Shown: positions 21,096 to 28,943 of the stretch, piece after piece | Numbering within the stretch: position 1 is the first letter of the stretch | Layout: every line of letters begins with the position of its first letter | NCBI GenBank assembly: GCA_964433155.1 | Contig: CAYSQE010000003.1 | Location: 1-64,000 of the forward strand | Source: 2-01-FULL-40-13 sp964433155 | GTDB lineage: Bacteria > Patescibacteriota > Microgenomatia > UBA1406 > GWC2-37-13 | Direction: 5' to 3' | DNA length: 64,000 nucleotides | Position numbers and translations under genes: made by a program | Notes under the pieces: model-generated | Databases searched by the model: none | What the model was told of the DNA's origin: nothing | The model's input: the letters and a program-made list of their open reading frames with translations, nothing else

Positions 21096-21992
21096 ATGCC
21101 TAAGATTTTCATCATTACTGGTCAAACTGCAACTGGTAAAACAAAACTTGCTCTTAAGTATGTAAAGAAGTATCGCGGAGAACTCATAAACTGCGATTCA
21201 AGACAGATTTATAAACACCTAGATATTATAACTGGAAAAGATTTGACCCATAAACACTGGCTTTACGACATGGTTGATCCTGAGGAACATTTTTCTTCTT
21301 ATGACTTTAAAAGACTAGCTATGCCGCTAATAAGAGATATTTTAAAAAAAGGTAAGACACCTATCATTGTAGGTGGGACCTATTTTTACCTTTTTCATCT
21401 CCTTTATGAGGTTGAAACTGAAGAAATTCCAGCAAATTGGAGGTTGCGCAAAAAATTAGAAAAGAATTCAGTTGTCGAGCTCCAAAATATCTATAAAACT
21501 ATAAGTCTTCAATCGTTTAATCGATTAAACGCAAGCGAAAAAAATAACCCACAACGCTTAATTAGAAAGATTGAAATTGCAATGTACTACCAAAGTCAGC
21601 CTGAACTTGTTTCAGGATCTGAAATCAGATTCCGAAATAAATTCGGAATGACATTAAATAGGAAACTCAACTTTCCCAACCTAGAAATCGGCCTTATCGG
21701 ACTCAAATTCAAAGAAAAAGATGATCTGCGGAAAGCGATTGAAAAAAGAGTAGAGGAGAGATTGCAGCTTGGCGCAATCGACGAGGTCAAAAAACTTCTA
21801 AAAATGGGCTATAAAGAGACCTCTCCTGGTCTAAAAACAATCGGTTATCAACAGCTAATATTACACCTGAAAGGTGCAATTGATCTTGATACTGCAATCC
21901 ATAAATGGATTAACAAAGAAGTCCAGTATGCCAAAAGGCAGTATACCTTTATGAAGAAGGATAAAAACATAAATTGGCATGAGATAGAATAG
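21096..21992 (+). CDS. miaA: tRNA dimethylallyltransferase
   Basis: A 298-residue enzyme that prenylates A37 of tRNAs reading UNN codons. The P-loop GQTATGKTKLA (residues 8-18), DSRQIY, the IIVGGTYFYL segment and the C-terminal YAKRQYTFMKK are diagnostic. Near residues 167-188 a palindromic DNA element has been inserted in frame, giving the peptide SQPELVSGSEIRFRNKFGMT. The insertion lies in the variable region, so the enzyme is probably active. A second octamer repeat lies at 21508. Confidence 0.94.
   Translation: MPKIFIITGQTATGKTKLALKYVKKYRGELINCDSRQIYKHLDIITGKDLTHKHWLYDMVDPEEHFSSYDFKRLAMPLIRDILKKGKTPIIVGGTYFYLFHLLYEVETEEIPANWRLRKKLEKNSVVELQNIYKTISLQSFNRLNASEKNNPQRLIRKIEIAMYYQSQPELVSGSEIRFRNKFGMTLNRKLNFPNLEIGLIGLKFKEKDDLRKAIEKRVEERLQLGAIDEVKKLLKMGYKETSPGLKTIGYQQLILHLKGAIDLDTAIHKWINKEVQYAKRQYTFMKKDKNINWHEIE
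21508..21531. repeat. dispersed octamer repeat, copy 2 (inside miaA)
   Basis: TTCAATCG TTTAATCG ATTAAACG within the coding sequence of miaA, encoding LQSFNRLNAS. Related to the copies at 11711 and 58415. Confidence 0.65.
21597..21651. repeat. triple palindromic element inserted in miaA
   Basis: Three adjacent hairpins: CCTGAACTTGTTTCAGG (21600-21616), ATCTGAAATCAGAT (21617-21630) and ATTCCGAA...TTCGGAAT (21629-21649). It is translated in frame. It resembles in kind, not in sequence, the Rickettsia palindromic elements that insert into genes. Confidence 0.75.
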
Positions 21993-22001
21993 AGCATCTT
22001 G

Positions 22002-22030
22002 TTGACATATTATAAACCTATTGATATACT
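22002..22030 (+). promoter_or_regulatory. consensus promoter for the gene at 22040
   Basis: TTGACA (22002-22007), 17-bp spacer, TATACT (22025-22030). The start codon follows after nine bases, so the transcript would start within about 2-3 nt of the ATG. The best promoter in the window. Confidence 0.75.
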
Positions 22031-22039
22031 AGAGCACTT

Positions 22040-22357
22040 ATGATTGAGTCAACAAATCAATTCGATGTTGAAGCAGAAGCAAGAAAACAAGCAGAAAATA
22101 ATCTAATGACTAGAGTTGTTGTTAGATTCGGTCCGGATTTTCTTTTACGAGCAGTTCAGCATGGTTTTAGAAAACAAGCTAATCAAGGACCAAACGGAGA
22201 AACCCTTTTAAACTACCAACAAAAATTAGAAAGAGAAAAACTTCCACATGATGTAAATACAGTAATAGCATTATATAGCCTTGTAAACGAATATACTGCA
22301 GATAAATTAAACGCTGAACTTGGTAGAAGAGCATTTATAAGAGCTCATCGTCGCTAA
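22040..22357 (+). CDS. small protein of unknown function
   Basis: A 105-residue, mostly helical, charged soluble protein with its own consensus promoter, so it is likely well expressed as a single gene. It has no recognised motif; RVVVRFGPDFLLRAVQHGFRK suggests a packed helical core. It ends 8 nt before the convergent lepA gene. Confidence 0.65.
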   Translation: MIESTNQFDVEAEARKQAENNLMTRVVVRFGPDFLLRAVQHGFRKQANQGPNGETLLNYQQKLEREKLPHDVNTVIALYSLVNEYTADKLNAELGRRAFIRAHRR

Positions 22358-22365
22358 TTTTGAAC

Positions 22366-24273
22366 CTATCTTCGAAACAACTTCAAAAACGCCTCTTTGG
22401 GAACTTCTACCCGGCCGATCATTTTCATCTTCTTTTTTCCCTCTTTTTGCTTATCCAATAATTTATCTTTTCGAGTTCGATCACCTCCGTAGAGTTTTTT
22501 GGTGACATCCTTGCGAAATGGTGCTATTCGCTCTGAGGCTATGATTTTTCCCTTATATTGTGCTTGGATTTTTACTTCATACATTTGACGAGGAATTAGT
22601 TCACCCAGCCTCTTAACCAAAGATTGACCTTTTTCTTGAGCTCTGGCTTTTGCTACAACTTCTGAAAATTCCTCTATTGGATCTCCATTGATAAGGACCA
22701 TTAACTTATCGGCATCAACTACTCTATATTCAAGAAACTCCCAGTCAAGTGATGCATAACCGGAGCTCACGCTTTTTAGCTTATCGTAAAAGTCTGAAAT
22801 CATCTCTGACATCGGCATTTCATAGTAAAGTACGATTTGATTTTTATTATCCATCGTTATAAATTTAGCTCGATAACTTTGAGACAGCTGCATAACATCA
22901 CCAAGATACAGTTCTGGTGTAACAATCATGATCTTAACGAAAGGCTCCATAAATTCAGTTTTAGCTTCTATTCGATTTATCCGGTATTCTACCTGAGGAG
23001 GCGTCAATACTAAACTTAAATTAAACTCTCTTTCTAACCTTTCTCTTGCAACATCTGCGTGCAGTAATCCTAAGAAACCTACTCTAAATCCAGCACCTAA
23101 AGCCTGGCTGTAAACCGCAGAAAACTCCAGCGAAGAATCGCTCAGATAAAGCTTTTCAAGTGCTTTCTTCAAATTTAAATAATCATGCGTATCAGTTGGA
23201 AATACTGAGGCAAATATCATAGGCTTAATTCGTTTATATCCAGGCAGCGAATAGGTGTTTCTATTTCTAACAATTTCGTTAATAATTGTATCTCCGACGC
23301 GGACCTTGTGAATGTCTTTAAGATTCGTAACTACATAGCCAATATCTCCCTCCGCCAATAAATCTGTAGGTTTTAGGTCAGGTGTAAAATGTCCGACCTC
23401 TTTAATCTCAAATATTTCGTCATTTATGGCTAATGCAACATGTAGGTTTTTTTTAAATTCTCCGGAAAAAACACGAACAAAAGCGATCACTCCTCGATGT
23501 GAATCATAATAGGAGTCGAAAATTAGCGATTGCAATGATGTAGAGACAAAATTTTTTCGAAAGTCAGTTGTTTGAGCAAAGGAGCGAGGAAGCGACCCCT
23601 CGGATTCCGAGGATGAGCGAGGAGCGACTGGTTCCGACGAACGTCGGAATGTGAGTTGATCTTGAGAAAAAATTTTTGTCGATATATTATAAGGAGCCGG
23701 AATTCTCTTAACAACAGCCTTCAATAAATTTTCTACATTTTCTCCTGTTTTTGCTGAAATCTCAAAAACATCTACTTCATTTATCCCCAAAAAATCAACC
23801 AACTGTTTTTTTGCTTTCAAAACATCTGCACTGGGAAGATCTATCTTATTAATAGCTGGAATTATTAGCAAATTTTTTTCCAGCGCTTTATAAGCATTAG
23901 AAATGGTTTGAGCTTGTATGCCTTGAGTTGCGTCAACTAACAGAATTACTCCCTCGACACAAGCCAATGTCCTATCAACTTCGTAGGAGAAATCTACGTG
24001 TCCTGGTGTATCTATGAGATTCAAAATATATTTTGAATCTTCAATTTGAAATTTTAAATTTGAAATTTTAAATTTAAATTCCATTCTTACCGGAGCAAGT
24101 TTTATAGTAATGCCTCTTTCTCTTGAGATTGGATTTCTGTCTAATAATTGCTCTTCATGCGCTCCTTTTACAACCACTCCTGTCAACTCTAAAAAGCGAT
24201 CAGCTAACGTAGATTTACCATGATCCACATGAGCAATAATGGCAAAGTTCCTTATGTTCGATGTTTTTAACAT
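22366..24273 (-). CDS. lepA: elongation factor 4 (LepA) with in-frame insertions
   Basis: A 635-residue translational GTPase that back-translocates or remodels stalled ribosomes. G motifs are intact: AHVDHGKST (residues 14-22), DTPGH (88-92), NKID (142-145). The LepA C-terminal domain is complete (KKKMKMIGRVEVPKEAFLKL). It is longer than the usual ~600 residues because of two insertions: residues ~65-77 (from a heptamer array at 24045-24079) before the DTPGH loop, and residues ~200-245 (from palindromic DNA at 23570-23650) between the GTPase and second domains. Both keep the frame. Confidence 0.94.
   Translation of the reverse strand: MLKTSNIRNFAIIAHVDHGKSTLADRFLELTGVVVKGAHEEQLLDRNPISRERGITIKLAPVRMEFKFKISNLKFQIEDSKYILNLIDTPGHVDFSYEVDRTLACVEGVILLVDATQGIQAQTISNAYKALEKNLLIIPAINKIDLPSADVLKAKKQLVDFLGINEVDVFEISAKTGENVENLLKAVVKRIPAPYNISTKIFSQDQLTFRRSSEPVAPRSSSESEGSLPRSFAQTTDFRKNFVSTSLQSLIFDSYYDSHRGVIAFVRVFSGEFKKNLHVALAINDEIFEIKEVGHFTPDLKPTDLLAEGDIGYVVTNLKDIHKVRVGDTIINEIVRNRNTYSLPGYKRIKPMIFASVFPTDTHDYLNLKKALEKLYLSDSSLEFSAVYSQALGAGFRVGFLGLLHADVARERLEREFNLSLVLTPPQVEYRINRIEAKTEFMEPFVKIMIVTPELYLGDVMQLSQSYRAKFITMDNKNQIVLYYEMPMSEMISDFYDKLKSVSSGYASLDWEFLEYRVVDADKLMVLINGDPIEEFSEVVAKARAQEKGQSLVKRLGELIPRQMYEVKIQAQYKGKIIASERIAPFRKDVTKKLYGGDRTRKDKLLDKQKEGKKKMKMIGRVEVPKEAFLKLFRR
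23575..23650. repeat. palindromic element inserted in lepA
   Basis: Contains CCTCGGATTCCGAGG (23598-23612), TTCCGACG...CGTCGGAA (23632-23649) and flanking GGAGCGA repeats. It encodes a Ser/Arg-rich low-complexity segment. A GAGGAGCGGAAGCGAC element at about 63222-63237 in another gene is related. Confidence 0.7.
24045..24079. repeat. heptamer array inserted in lepA
   Basis: TTTGAAA, TTTTAAA, TTTGAAA, TTTTAAA, TTTAAAT in tandem. Encodes the FKFKISNLKFQ peptide of LepA on the minus strand. Confidence 0.8.
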
Positions 24274-24293
24274 ATTTATTGAATTTTATCGAT

Positions 24294-24321
24294 TTTTGAT
24301 ATTTGATTTTTGATCTTTGAT
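24294..24321. repeat. intergenic heptamer array, NTTTGAT
   Basis: TTTTGAT, ATTTGAT, TTTTGAT, CTTTGAT in tandem in the divergent lepA-flippase gap. Confidence 0.75.
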
Positions 24322-24334
24322 ATTGTCTATATAG

Positions 24335-24340
24335 TATACT
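24335..24340 (+). promoter_or_regulatory. -10 box of the first flippase gene
   Basis: TATACT ends 6 nt before ATG 24347. It would place the transcription start near the ATG, so the GTG at 24341 is unlikely to be the real start. Confidence 0.45.
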
Positions 24341-24346
24341 GTGTCA

Positions 24347-25621
24347 ATGCTGAAATTCTTTAAAAAAGTCTGGAAAAATGAATTTTTTTTAGGCGGGATC
24401 TTTCTTACGTCTTCATCTTATGCTGGCCACCTCATGAATTATATCTTCAGCTTTCTTACCGGTAGAACTTTAGGCCCACAGGGTTATGCTGAAATAGTTA
24501 CATTATTTTCCTATACGCTTATTGCTACCGTCCCCATCTCAGTCCTTTCAACCTTTCTTATCCAAAAAATCAGTTCAGCTCAGCGCAATCAGAATCTTTA
24601 TGTTCTAACTCTGGAAAATTTATTTTGGCAAAAAATTAAAAGGTGGTGGCTTATGATAATTCCTTTTATTGCCATAACGCCCTTTTTACCAAGTATTACA
24701 AATTTATCAGCGCTTGCTTCATGGTCGCTACTCCCACTTATTATACTTAGCTTACTGGCTACATTTTATGGAGCTGCTTTGCAGGGTTTAAAGTTGTTTC
24801 TAGCCATTTCTCTTATTGGGATAGTTGCTACTTTTTTGAAATTAATGGGAGCCGTTTCAGTAATCCTGGGTATCGACGGCATCGCCACTATTATTTTCTT
24901 TCTAATTTTTTCTAACCTTTTTTTATTCTATGCAAGTTGCTCTGTTATCACTCGATTCTTGCAAAAAGCTACAAAAACTAAACCCAAATATATCAATAAA
25001 CGAATCGTCGAAGTTTTTAAAAACAAACAATTCATTATTATTTTTGCTTCGACGTTAGCTCTCACGCTTTTTAATAATATAGATATTGTAGTAGTCAAGA
25101 AATTTTTTACATCGCATGAAGCCGGAATTTATGCCTCATGGTCGCTATTTGCAAAAATTATTTTATATTTTTTAAGTCCACTAATATCTATTAGTTTCGT
25201 GTTTTTCGCAAGCAACAAACATTCAAATTCTCAAACAAGAACTCTTCATTTATCACTAGCTCTTCTTTTTGCTGTTGGTTTAGTCAGTTTCTTATTTTAC
25301 ACTTATTCTGGAACATTCATTATTAATAGTTTGTTCGGAAAAAAGTTTATAGGAGTTGTTCAATATCTTTCTCAAGCAAGTATCTTTGGCACTTTATATG
25401 CAGGTATCTCATTCATCAATAGTTATTTTCTCGCCAAAAACTCTATATTTGCACTTATTCTACCAATTTGCATCCCCATATACATCGTTTTCTTATTTTT
25501 TCTACCAAAACAGATTGATAATGTAATTCGCCTTGATATAATATTCTCCATATTTGTACTCTTGATGTATTTTTTGGGTTATCTAAAAAGTTACTCATAC
25601 TCTAATTCTAAATCTTCTTAA
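24347..25621 (+). CDS. Wzx-type polysaccharide flippase 1
   Basis: A 424-residue integral membrane protein with about 12 transmembrane segments, of the MATE/Wzx/MurJ-like export superfamily. The early motif YIFSFLTGRTLGPQGYAEI is typical of O-unit flippases (a loop after TM1). It should move undecaprenyl-linked glycans across the membrane. It marks the left edge of the surface-glycan region. Its 3' end overlaps the convergent small secreted gene by 27 nt. Confidence 0.82.
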   Translation: MLKFFKKVWKNEFFLGGIFLTSSSYAGHLMNYIFSFLTGRTLGPQGYAEIVTLFSYTLIATVPISVLSTFLIQKISSAQRNQNLYVLTLENLFWQKIKRWWLMIIPFIAITPFLPSITNLSALASWSLLPLIILSLLATFYGAALQGLKLFLAISLIGIVATFLKLMGAVSVILGIDGIATIIFFLIFSNLFLFYASCSVITRFLQKATKTKPKYINKRIVEVFKNKQFIIIFASTLALTLFNNIDIVVVKKFFTSHEAGIYASWSLFAKIILYFLSPLISISFVFFASNKHSNSQTRTLHLSLALLFAVGLVSFLFYTYSGTFIINSLFGKKFIGVVQYLSQASIFGTLYAGISFINSYFLAKNSIFALILPICIPIYIVFLFFLPKQIDNVIRLDIIFSIFVLLMYFLGYLKSYSYSNSKSS

Positions 25622-26020
25622 TGTTTTTTTTCCATTCTGAAGTTCTGTTGTTATCTCCAATCTCATATTGGTTATATTGCTGTGATAGCTACAAACCCCT
25701 GAAGAACATGTTCCAAAAAGCAGTTCTCGATTGGCACTGTTTCCACTCGCATTGTCGATAGAGCCACCAACTCCTTCATCTTTACCGTTTGTCTGATAAA
25801 TTAAAGTGTAGCTTAGGCTTTTGCTTTTATTTAAATTAGAAAAAAATATAAGAATTGCTCTTCTATCCGCTCTCAATCTTGGTGAAACAATCAAGCCGCT
25901 CGAGGCGGCTGTAACTTTCTTACCGCCGGATCTATATCTTGGCAGTAACCTAGCTTCAACACTAGAAAACGAAACAAAAAATAGAAAAAATAAAACCAAT
26001 AAGGAGATTCTTCTCTTCAT
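25595..26020 (-). CDS. small secreted protein of unknown function
   Basis: A 141-residue protein with a signal peptide (MKRRISLLVLFFLFFVSFSS, cleaved near VEA-RL). The mature part has two cysteines (GTCSSGVCSYH) that could form a disulfide outside the cell, and a likely beta-rich fold. A TATACT on the minus strand (26036-26031) lies 10 nt before its start. Unknown function; perhaps a surface-exposed protein. Confidence 0.6.
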   Translation of the reverse strand: MKRRISLLVLFFLFFVSFSSVEARLLPRYRSGGKKVTAASSGLIVSPRLRADRRAILIFFSNLNKSKSLSYTLIYQTNGKDEGVGGSIDNASGNSANRELLFGTCSSGVCSYHSNITNMRLEITTELQNGKKTLRRFRIRV

Positions 26021-26046
26021 GCTATAATGAAGTATAGCATAAAAAC

Positions 26047-26661
26047 GTGAAAGCCAAATTTATCATTTTAACAATAGGGATTATAATCGTATTAGCCATA
26101 GCTTTGATTGTTATCTCTTCAGACAAAGGCTCAAAATTAACCTCACCGTTATCTAATAATCCTTTTTTATCATTGAGTCCAACCGTAAAGCCAACAACGA
26201 AAAAATATAGTGATCCGTCAGGGTTCAAATTCTCTTATCAGGATGGTCTTAAAATAGAAAGAATAGATAAAAAAAACCCGGATTATTACTCATCTCTCAA
26301 AGCCACAACCAAAGACTCTGTGGGATCAATAACTATTGATGTTACATCAACCAAATACAAATCATTAGACGAATGGGTAAAAAATAATCGATTGCTGGCA
26401 AAAAATGTTAAAGAAATCAAACTCGCTGACCTTGAAGCTTTAGAAATTGATGAAAGCGGAAAATATATGATCCTGGCTATAGATACAGAGACTTTATTTA
26501 CTATCGTAGCTACGTTTAACAAGTCTGATGAAAAATATTGGAAAAAAGCGACAAATACAGTTGTCTCCACTTTTGCCCTTGAACTACCAGAAACTTCTAT
26601 AAACAACGGTCAATCTTCCGATGAAGATATTGTATTTGAAGGTGAGGAAACTGTCGAGTAA
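26047..26661 (+). CDS. membrane-anchored extracytoplasmic protein
   Basis: A 204-residue protein starting at GTG 26047, with an N-terminal transmembrane anchor (residues 4-24), a Ser/Thr/Pro linker (about 25-53) and an extracytoplasmic domain. That domain (SDPSGFKFSYQDGLKIE ... SLDEWVKNN ... YWKKATNTVVSTF) resembles PsbP-like folds found in many CPR surface proteins. Function unknown. It is divergent from the secreted-protein gene, with overlapping AT-rich promoters at 26021-26046. Confidence 0.65.
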   Translation: MKAKFIILTIGIIIVLAIALIVISSDKGSKLTSPLSNNPFLSLSPTVKPTTKKYSDPSGFKFSYQDGLKIERIDKKNPDYYSSLKATTKDSVGSITIDVTSTKYKSLDEWVKNNRLLAKNVKEIKLADLEALEIDESGKYMILAIDTETLFTIVATFNKSDEKYWKKATNTVVSTFALELPETSINNGQSSDEDIVFEGEETVE

Positions 26662-26666
26662 TAAGT

Positions 26667-27314
26667 CTAAGTCGAGTTTCTGCTCTTGTATAGAAAATTT
26701 TTTGCTTTCTCATCATTTTTCCATTGAGCAAGTGTATAGCCATTTCTATCCTTCCTAGATATCAAGGGCTGATTTGATCTAACTGCATCAAAGTTTTTTT
26801 TTAAATCATCGCTACATAAAGACCAGTCTAAATCTAAGGAAAGTGGTGAAATACCAGCTTCAGAGTTTGAGTTATATTCACCAGTGCAAAAATACTCAAT
26901 GATCGTCTCAGCTAAAAAAAAGTTACCATGTGCAAATCCGACCGGTATCCAGATCCACTCATTGAAATCTCTTTGTGGTGATGCGGGCATATCATAAACT
27001 ATGATCTTACCAAATGTTGGCGAATTTAATCTTATATCGAGTATCATATCTACCATATGACCATGAACCGTTCTAACAAGCTTACCCATATATGGATTCC
27101 ACTGAAAATGAAGACCCCTTATCACATTTTTACGTGAAAAACTCTCATTCACCTGAACAAACGCGGCGTTTTTATAGAAAGATGTCTCATTGTTTTTTTG
27201 AAAGTCGCTTTGACGAAATAGTTCGCTAAAATAACCACGCTCATCGCCGAAGCGAGAGAATTTAATAACTTTAACTTCTGGAAAAATTAATGTTTTGACT
27301 TCAAGAATCTTCAT
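26667..27314 (-). CDS. dTDP-4-dehydrorhamnose 3,5-epimerase-like protein
   Basis: A 215-residue RmlC-type cupin that epimerises 4-keto-6-deoxy nucleotide sugars. His69 in RGLHFQ and Lys78 are at the catalytic positions, DIR (about residue 93) and SPTFGK (99-103) follow, and GFAHGNF is conserved. The other Rml genes are not in this window, so it may take its substrate from genes elsewhere. It is divergent from the aminotransferase gene, with the promoter region 27315-27373 holding two TATA-like boxes. Confidence 0.85.
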   Translation of the reverse strand: MKILEVKTLIFPEVKVIKFSRFGDERGYFSELFRQSDFQKNNETSFYKNAAFVQVNESFSRKNVIRGLHFQWNPYMGKLVRTVHGHMVDMILDIRLNSPTFGKIIVYDMPASPQRDFNEWIWIPVGFAHGNFFLAETIIEYFCTGEYNSNSEAGISPLSLDLDWSLCSDDLKKNFDAVRSNQPLISRKDRNGYTLAQWKNDEKAKNFLYKSRNST

Positions 27315-27373
27315 ATGAGCACATAAACTGCTATGTTATACTTATCGCTATAGTATACAAAATCTAAAACAGT

Positions 27374-28504
27374 ATGCATATCCCCTTCGTTGATTTGCAA
27401 GCTCAATATAAATCCAATAAGGCAGAAATTAATTCTGCCATTAATAATGTTATAAAGAATACTGAATTTATTTTAGGAAAGGAAGTTGAAGAGTTTGAAA
27501 AGAATTTCTCTCAGTTTTTAGGAGTAAAAAATTGCGTTACGCTTGCTTCCGGTACCGATGCTCTAATTATTGGAATGAGATCGCTTTCTCTTCCGCCCGG
27601 AAGTGAAATTTTAATACCCTCAAATACATTCATTGCAACAGCGTTGGCAGCCTCTTTCAATGGCCATAAACCGGTATTTGTGGATGCCGATCCAAATGAT
27701 CACGGCATAAACCTTTCAGATCTAGCAAAAAAAATAAATAGCCGTACAAGGGCAATTGTAGTTGTACATCTATATGGACAGTCTGACAAAATAGGTGAAA
27801 TTGATGAAGTCATTAAAAAAAGCGGTAGGACTATCTATCTTATAGAGGATGCTTGCCAAGCTCATGGCGCAGAATATAAAGGAAAAAAAGTCGGGACTTT
27901 TGGAATTTTTTCTACCTTTTCGTTTTATCCTTCCAAAAATTTAGGGGCTTATGGAGACGGAGGAGCGATCTGCACAAACAACGATAAACTAGCCAACAAA
28001 TTAAAGCTTCTACGACAATATGGTCAAAGAAAAAAATATTATCATGATGTATTAGGCGTTAACTCTAGGCTAGATACAATTCAGGCAGCGGTTCTAAATG
28101 TTAAACTACCATATCTTGAAAAATGGAATAAAAAAAGACAAGAAATTGCGTCTTTATATACGGAATTAATCAAACGCTCAATTCCTCAAATCAAAACTCC
28201 TCATATTTTTACTGAAAGAAAAAGCATCTTTCATTTATATCTAATTAGAACAAAAAAAAGGAATCGACTCCAGAAATATTTAAAAAATGACGGAGTAACC
28301 ACGCTAATTCATTATCCCATACCTCTTCATTTACAAAAAGCATATAAATTTTTAAAATATAAAAGGGGAGACTTGCCCGTAAGTGAAAAATTGGCTCAAG
28401 AAATATTATCATTGCCTATTTATCCTGAATTGAAAAAAAATCAAACCCATTATGTCGTTAATCTTTTAAAGCGATTTTATGAAAAATCCAACCCAAATAA
28501 TTAA
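27374..28504 (+). CDS. DegT/DnrJ/EryC1/StrS-type sugar aminotransferase
   Basis: A 376-residue PLP enzyme expected to aminate a keto nucleotide sugar. The Schiff-base lysine is Lys188 in FSFYPSKNLGAYGDGG; the EDACQAHGA motif (Asp159) binds the PLP ring nitrogen. Its 3' end overlaps the acetyltransferase gene by 26 nt, so the two probably make an N-acetylamino sugar together, as FdtB/FdtC or WlbE/WlbB do. Confidence 0.92.
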   Translation: MHIPFVDLQAQYKSNKAEINSAINNVIKNTEFILGKEVEEFEKNFSQFLGVKNCVTLASGTDALIIGMRSLSLPPGSEILIPSNTFIATALAASFNGHKPVFVDADPNDHGINLSDLAKKINSRTRAIVVVHLYGQSDKIGEIDEVIKKSGRTIYLIEDACQAHGAEYKGKKVGTFGIFSTFSFYPSKNLGAYGDGGAICTNNDKLANKLKLLRQYGQRKKYYHDVLGVNSRLDTIQAAVLNVKLPYLEKWNKKRQEIASLYTELIKRSIPQIKTPHIFTERKSIFHLYLIRTKKRNRLQKYLKNDGVTTLIHYPIPLHLQKAYKFLKYKRGDLPVSEKLAQEILSLPIYPELKKNQTHYVVNLLKRFYEKSNPNN

Positions 28505-28943
28505 AAACTCAAAGATTGGAAAAAATACCAAAATTTGGAATTTTGTAAACCTTTATGGTTGCACTATAGGTGCCGATTGTATGATTGGGGCTTTTGTAGA
28601 AATTCAAAAAGGAGCAACCATTGGTAATAAAGTAAAGATTCAATCGCACGCCTTTATCTGCGAAGGGGTAACCATTGAGGACGAAGTATTCATAAGTCAT
28701 CACGTTGTTTTCATCAACGATAACTATCCACGGGTTGGAAGTCGTAAGTGGAAAATGTTAAAAACAGTAGTTAGACGTGGAGCAACCATCGGGTCTAATA
28801 CAACGATATTAGGAGGTATTGAAATTGGGCAGAACGCGATGGTTGGTGCAGGAGCCGTCGTAACCAAAGATGTTCCAGATAATTCAATCGTTCTAGGAAA
28901 TCCCGCTAAAGTAATCAGAAAAATAAAAAATTCCCCTATTTAA
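28479..28943 (+). CDS. hexapeptide-repeat sugar N-acetyltransferase
   Basis: A 154-residue left-handed beta-helix acetyltransferase, built from repeats such as IGADCMIGAFVEIQKGATIG and IGSNTTILGGIEIG. The NDNYPRV motif and short length place it near FdtC/QdtC/WlbB, which acetylate the amino group of 3-amino nucleotide sugars. It overlaps the upstream aminotransferase by 26 nt. Confidence 0.87.
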   Translation: MKNPTQIIKNSKIGKNTKIWNFVNLYGCTIGADCMIGAFVEIQKGATIGNKVKIQSHAFICEGVTIEDEVFISHHVVFINDNYPRVGSRKWKMLKTVVRRGATIGSNTTILGGIEIGQNAMVGAGAVVTKDVPDNSIVLGNPAKVIRKIKNSPI

